Source: Treponema sp.
GTDB taxonomy: Bacteria; Spirochaetota; Spirochaetia; Treponematales; Treponemataceae
Reading direction: 5' to 3'
DNA length: 34,846 nucleotides
Assembly (NCBI GenBank): GCA_018385315.1
Contig: JAHAZJ010000173.1
Location: 1 to 34,846, forward strand
Shown in pieces: positions 33,306-34,846 of the stretch. Each line of letters opens with the position of its first letter. The stretch's first letter is position 1. The notes under the pieces are model-generated. The model searched no databases. It saw only the letters and a list, made by a program, of their open reading frames with translations, and was not told the DNA's origin. The translations under genes and the position numbers were made by a program.

Positions 33306-34127
33306 CTATTTTTCATTTTTCTGGTACAAACACGCCCACTGAGTTTTAAGGAACTCAAATTTTGTGTTCATACCAAACAAAGATTCAGAATGTCCAATGT
33401 ATAAATAAGAATGTTTACCCATTGAATTATAAAATCTATTAATAACAGCAAGTTGAGCTGGTTCGTCAAAATAAATTAAAACATTTCGACAGAAAATAAT
33501 ATCCAGATTTCTTGCACCAGAATCGTTCTTTAAGTTATGGTAGTCAAAGCGAATTGTATCCATCAATTCTTTTTTTACCTGATACCCATCTTCAACCTTT
33601 GTAAAATATTTTGCCAGATATTGAGAAGGAACACCATCAACTTTAGTGTCAGTATAAAAACCCTTCTGCCCAACCATTAAAGATTTTAAGGAAATGTCCG
33701 AAGCCGTAATCTGAAATTTAAAATCTGGAGGACAAATTTCTTTCATTAAAATTGCAATAGTATATGGCTCTTCACCAGTAGAACAACCTGCACTCCAAAT
33801 TCTTATTGTCTTATCCACACCTAAAGCTTTTTTTTCCGCAATAATATTTGGAATAACATAATTTACAAGTGCATCAAAATGAGGCTGGTTTCTAAAAAAG
33901 CGAGTAAGGTTTGTTGTAACAGAGTCCAGCATAACCTTTAATTCTTCAGGATTTCTAAGAACCATACCATAATATTCAGCAGGAGTCTGAACCTGTTTCA
34001 GGCGCAACAACTCCTTAATTCTACTATCCAAAATAGAGCGGTTTGTTGCAGAAAAAGTAATTCCGCTTTCGTCATAAATCAATTTGCGGAAGTTTTCAAA
34101 ATCGTGATCGTTTAAAATCTCAAGCAT
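33306..34127 (-). CDS. cheR: Chemotaxis receptor methyltransferase CheR
   Basis: A 273-aa SAM-dependent methyltransferase that methylates glutamates of chemoreceptors. It has the N-terminal all-helical CheR domain (1-75) with RFFRNQPHFDAL following, then the SAM-binding region IRIWSAGCSTGEEPYTIAIL, the middle motif ITASDISLKSLM, and LDIIFCRNVLIYFDEPAQ. All are intact and the length is normal. A TATAAT (minus strand, 34136-34141) lies only 8 nt before the ATG and the only SD-like sequence (AGGG) is 1 nt from the ATG, so the mRNA may be nearly leaderless; no good -35 is seen. Confidence 0.96.
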   Translation of the reverse strand: MLEILNDHDFENFRKLIYDESGITFSATNRSILDSRIKELLRLKQVQTPAEYYGMVLRNPEELKVMLDSVTTNLTRFFRNQPHFDALVNYVIPNIIAEKKALGVDKTIRIWSAGCSTGEEPYTIAILMKEICPPDFKFQITASDISLKSLMVGQKGFYTDTKVDGVPSQYLAKYFTKVEDGYQVKKELMDTIRFDYHNLKNDSGARNLDIIFCRNVLIYFDEPAQLAVINRFYNSMGKHSYLYIGHSESLFGMNTKFEFLKTQWACLYQKNEK

Positions 34128-34186
34128 ACCCTACCATTATACACCAAATGCAATAAAAATAAATTAAAAATTGATTTTTGAAAGTT

Positions 34187-34217
34187 AAAAAAAATGAGGG
34201 GAAAAGCCTTTCCCCTC
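34187..34217 (-). terminator. Intrinsic terminator of the upstream lipoprotein gene
   Basis: A perfect 9-bp stem GAGGGGAAA (34196-34204) / TTTCCCCTC (34209-34217) with a 4-nt loop. On the minus strand it is followed by eight Ts (34187-34194). Confidence 0.8.
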
Positions 34218-34218
34218 G

Positions 34219-34290
34219 CCCCCACTTCGTTGGTGGCTACCCCATTCAGCGGGTAGCCCTTTATTAAAAAAACGACCCGCAACGCCCCGA
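34219..34290. repeat. GC-rich hairpin block, probably a dispersed extragenic repeat
   Basis: GGCTACCC (34235-34242) pairs with GGGTAGCC (34251-34258), and a smaller stem CCAC/GTGG lies just before. The block then runs to CGACCCGCAACGCCCCG. Its base composition stands out sharply from the AT-rich surroundings and it has no coding potential. Confidence 0.5.
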
Positions 34291-34315
34291 AATGTAATTT
34301 TTAATATTTTAAGTA

Positions 34316-34846
34316 TTATTCAGCAGCAGCAAGCTCTGTAAGCTTGTTGATTGCCATGTAATAAATAATCTTCTTCCATTTTACATTTTCTATAGCAAGC
34401 TCCTTACCATCTTTTAAGATTTCTGGAGCACCTGTAGAAATATTTTCATGAATAATTGAATTATAAAGGATTAACCATGTTGTATAACTCATTTTGAATT
34501 GTTTTGTATTTTTATCATCGTCAGTATTATTATAATCTACATCTTCACCGTTTCTAAAAGTTTTAATTGAATAGCTGTTAGCTGTTACAGCCTCACCAAA
34601 TAATTCAACAAAATTATCTCGATTTCCATTAACAATTTTTGGTGCAGCAACAATTGTTAATCCAGGTTCAATAGTACGATTCTTACCATAGGCATTAATT
34701 GCTGTTTGTGTTTCTGTGTAATATGCATAACCTCTTATTACGTAAGATGTCCCTTTATCTGTTGTAACTGGATATTCATATGTTACCCATTTATTTTCTG
34801 GGGCTACAATTTCCAAGGCACAGCTTGTTGTAAAGATTGCAGCTAA
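34316..34846 (-). CDS. Lipoprotein of unknown family, 5' end outside the window
   Basis: The C-terminal 176 residues of a gene entering from the right edge. Read across the edge, the first residues are LAAIFTTSCALEIVAPENK. The first nine look like the end of a signal peptide with a relaxed spirochaetal lipobox, Cys being the ninth residue visible. The TTG codon at 34816 is therefore not the start. The mature part is beta-rich and polar (for example SYVIRGYAYYTETQTAINAY) with no motif I recognise. It is likely surface-exposed or periplasmic. It is closed by the terminator at 34187-34217. Confidence 0.7.
   Translation of the reverse strand, partial: LAAIFTTSCALEIVAPENKWVTYEYPVTTDKGTSYVIRGYAYYTETQTAINAYGKNRTIEPGLTIVAAPKIVNGNRDNFVELFGEAVTANSYSIKTFRNGEDVDYNNTDDDKNTKQFKMSYTTWLILYNSIIHENISTGAPEILKDGKELAIENVKWKKIIYYMAINKLTELAAAE

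Noticed and set aside
34817..34846. Treating TTG at 34816 as the start of the last gene
   Set aside because: The frame continues upstream to the window edge and encodes a lipobox, so the gene is partial.

Overview
The window looks like a chromosomal segment of a spirochaete, most likely a host-associated Treponema. The DNA is AT-rich. It carries a TIGR03546/TIGR03545-type gene pair (known to me mainly from spirochaetes and some marine gammaproteobacteria), SpoIIE phosphatases with STAS proteins, CheB/CheR chemotaxis enzymes, lipoproteins with relaxed lipoboxes and many periplasmic TPR or ankyrin proteins. No rRNA, tRNA, CRISPR array, insertion sequence or prophage gene was seen. All family calls come from reading motifs, not from database searches.

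Layout. 1-1500: a zeta-toxin cassette on the minus strand (69-aa protein, zeta kinase, XRE-type HTH) behind a promoter with a palindromic operator, then a 143-bp inverted-repeat element. 1502-2641: an FtsH-like AAA+ membrane ATPase with no protease domain. 2902-5654: the TIGR03546/TIGR03545-like pair, the second AsmA-like. 5748-9198: a Fur-family regulator and a zinc/manganese ABC importer (binding lipoprotein, ATPase, permease); the permease is fused in frame to a lipoprotein-like domain. 9209-10438: a periplasmic TPR protein. 10585-13137: leuS, ended by a bidirectional terminator. 13245-17439: a signalling operon with two SpoIIE-type phosphatases and a STAS antagonist. 17599-21556: grpE-dnaK-dnaJ, with large inverted repeats in both gaps. 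21663-26057: asnA, a radical-SAM-like protein lacking the cluster motif, an ankyrin protein and an RluA-type pseudouridine synthase. 26101-26631: apt with its own promoter. 26703-29504: two membrane proteins whose 3TM-soluble-3TM layout recalls LptF/LptG. 29617-30165: a STAS domain fused to a zinc ribbon. 30166-30492: a very AT-rich gap with two arrays of DnaA-box-like 11-mers. 30493-32060: a polyprenyl synthetase and a TPR protein. 32069-34127: cheR-cheB. 34316-34846: the end of a lipoprotein gene cut by the window edge.

How the parts fit together. Envelope upkeep (AsmA-like pair, possible LptFG-like pair, lipoproteins, isoprenoid synthesis), metal uptake, protein quality control and partner-switching signalling dominate. 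The two features I would follow first are the DnaA-box arrays at 30180-30448, which look like a replication origin or DnaA control region although dnaA is not nearby, and the Fur-zinc operon, with twin operators and a permease-lipoprotein fusion. Several genes (TPR 9209-10438, polyprenyl synthetase, possibly cheR) have a -10 box 7-8 nt before the start codon, which suggests leaderless mRNAs.
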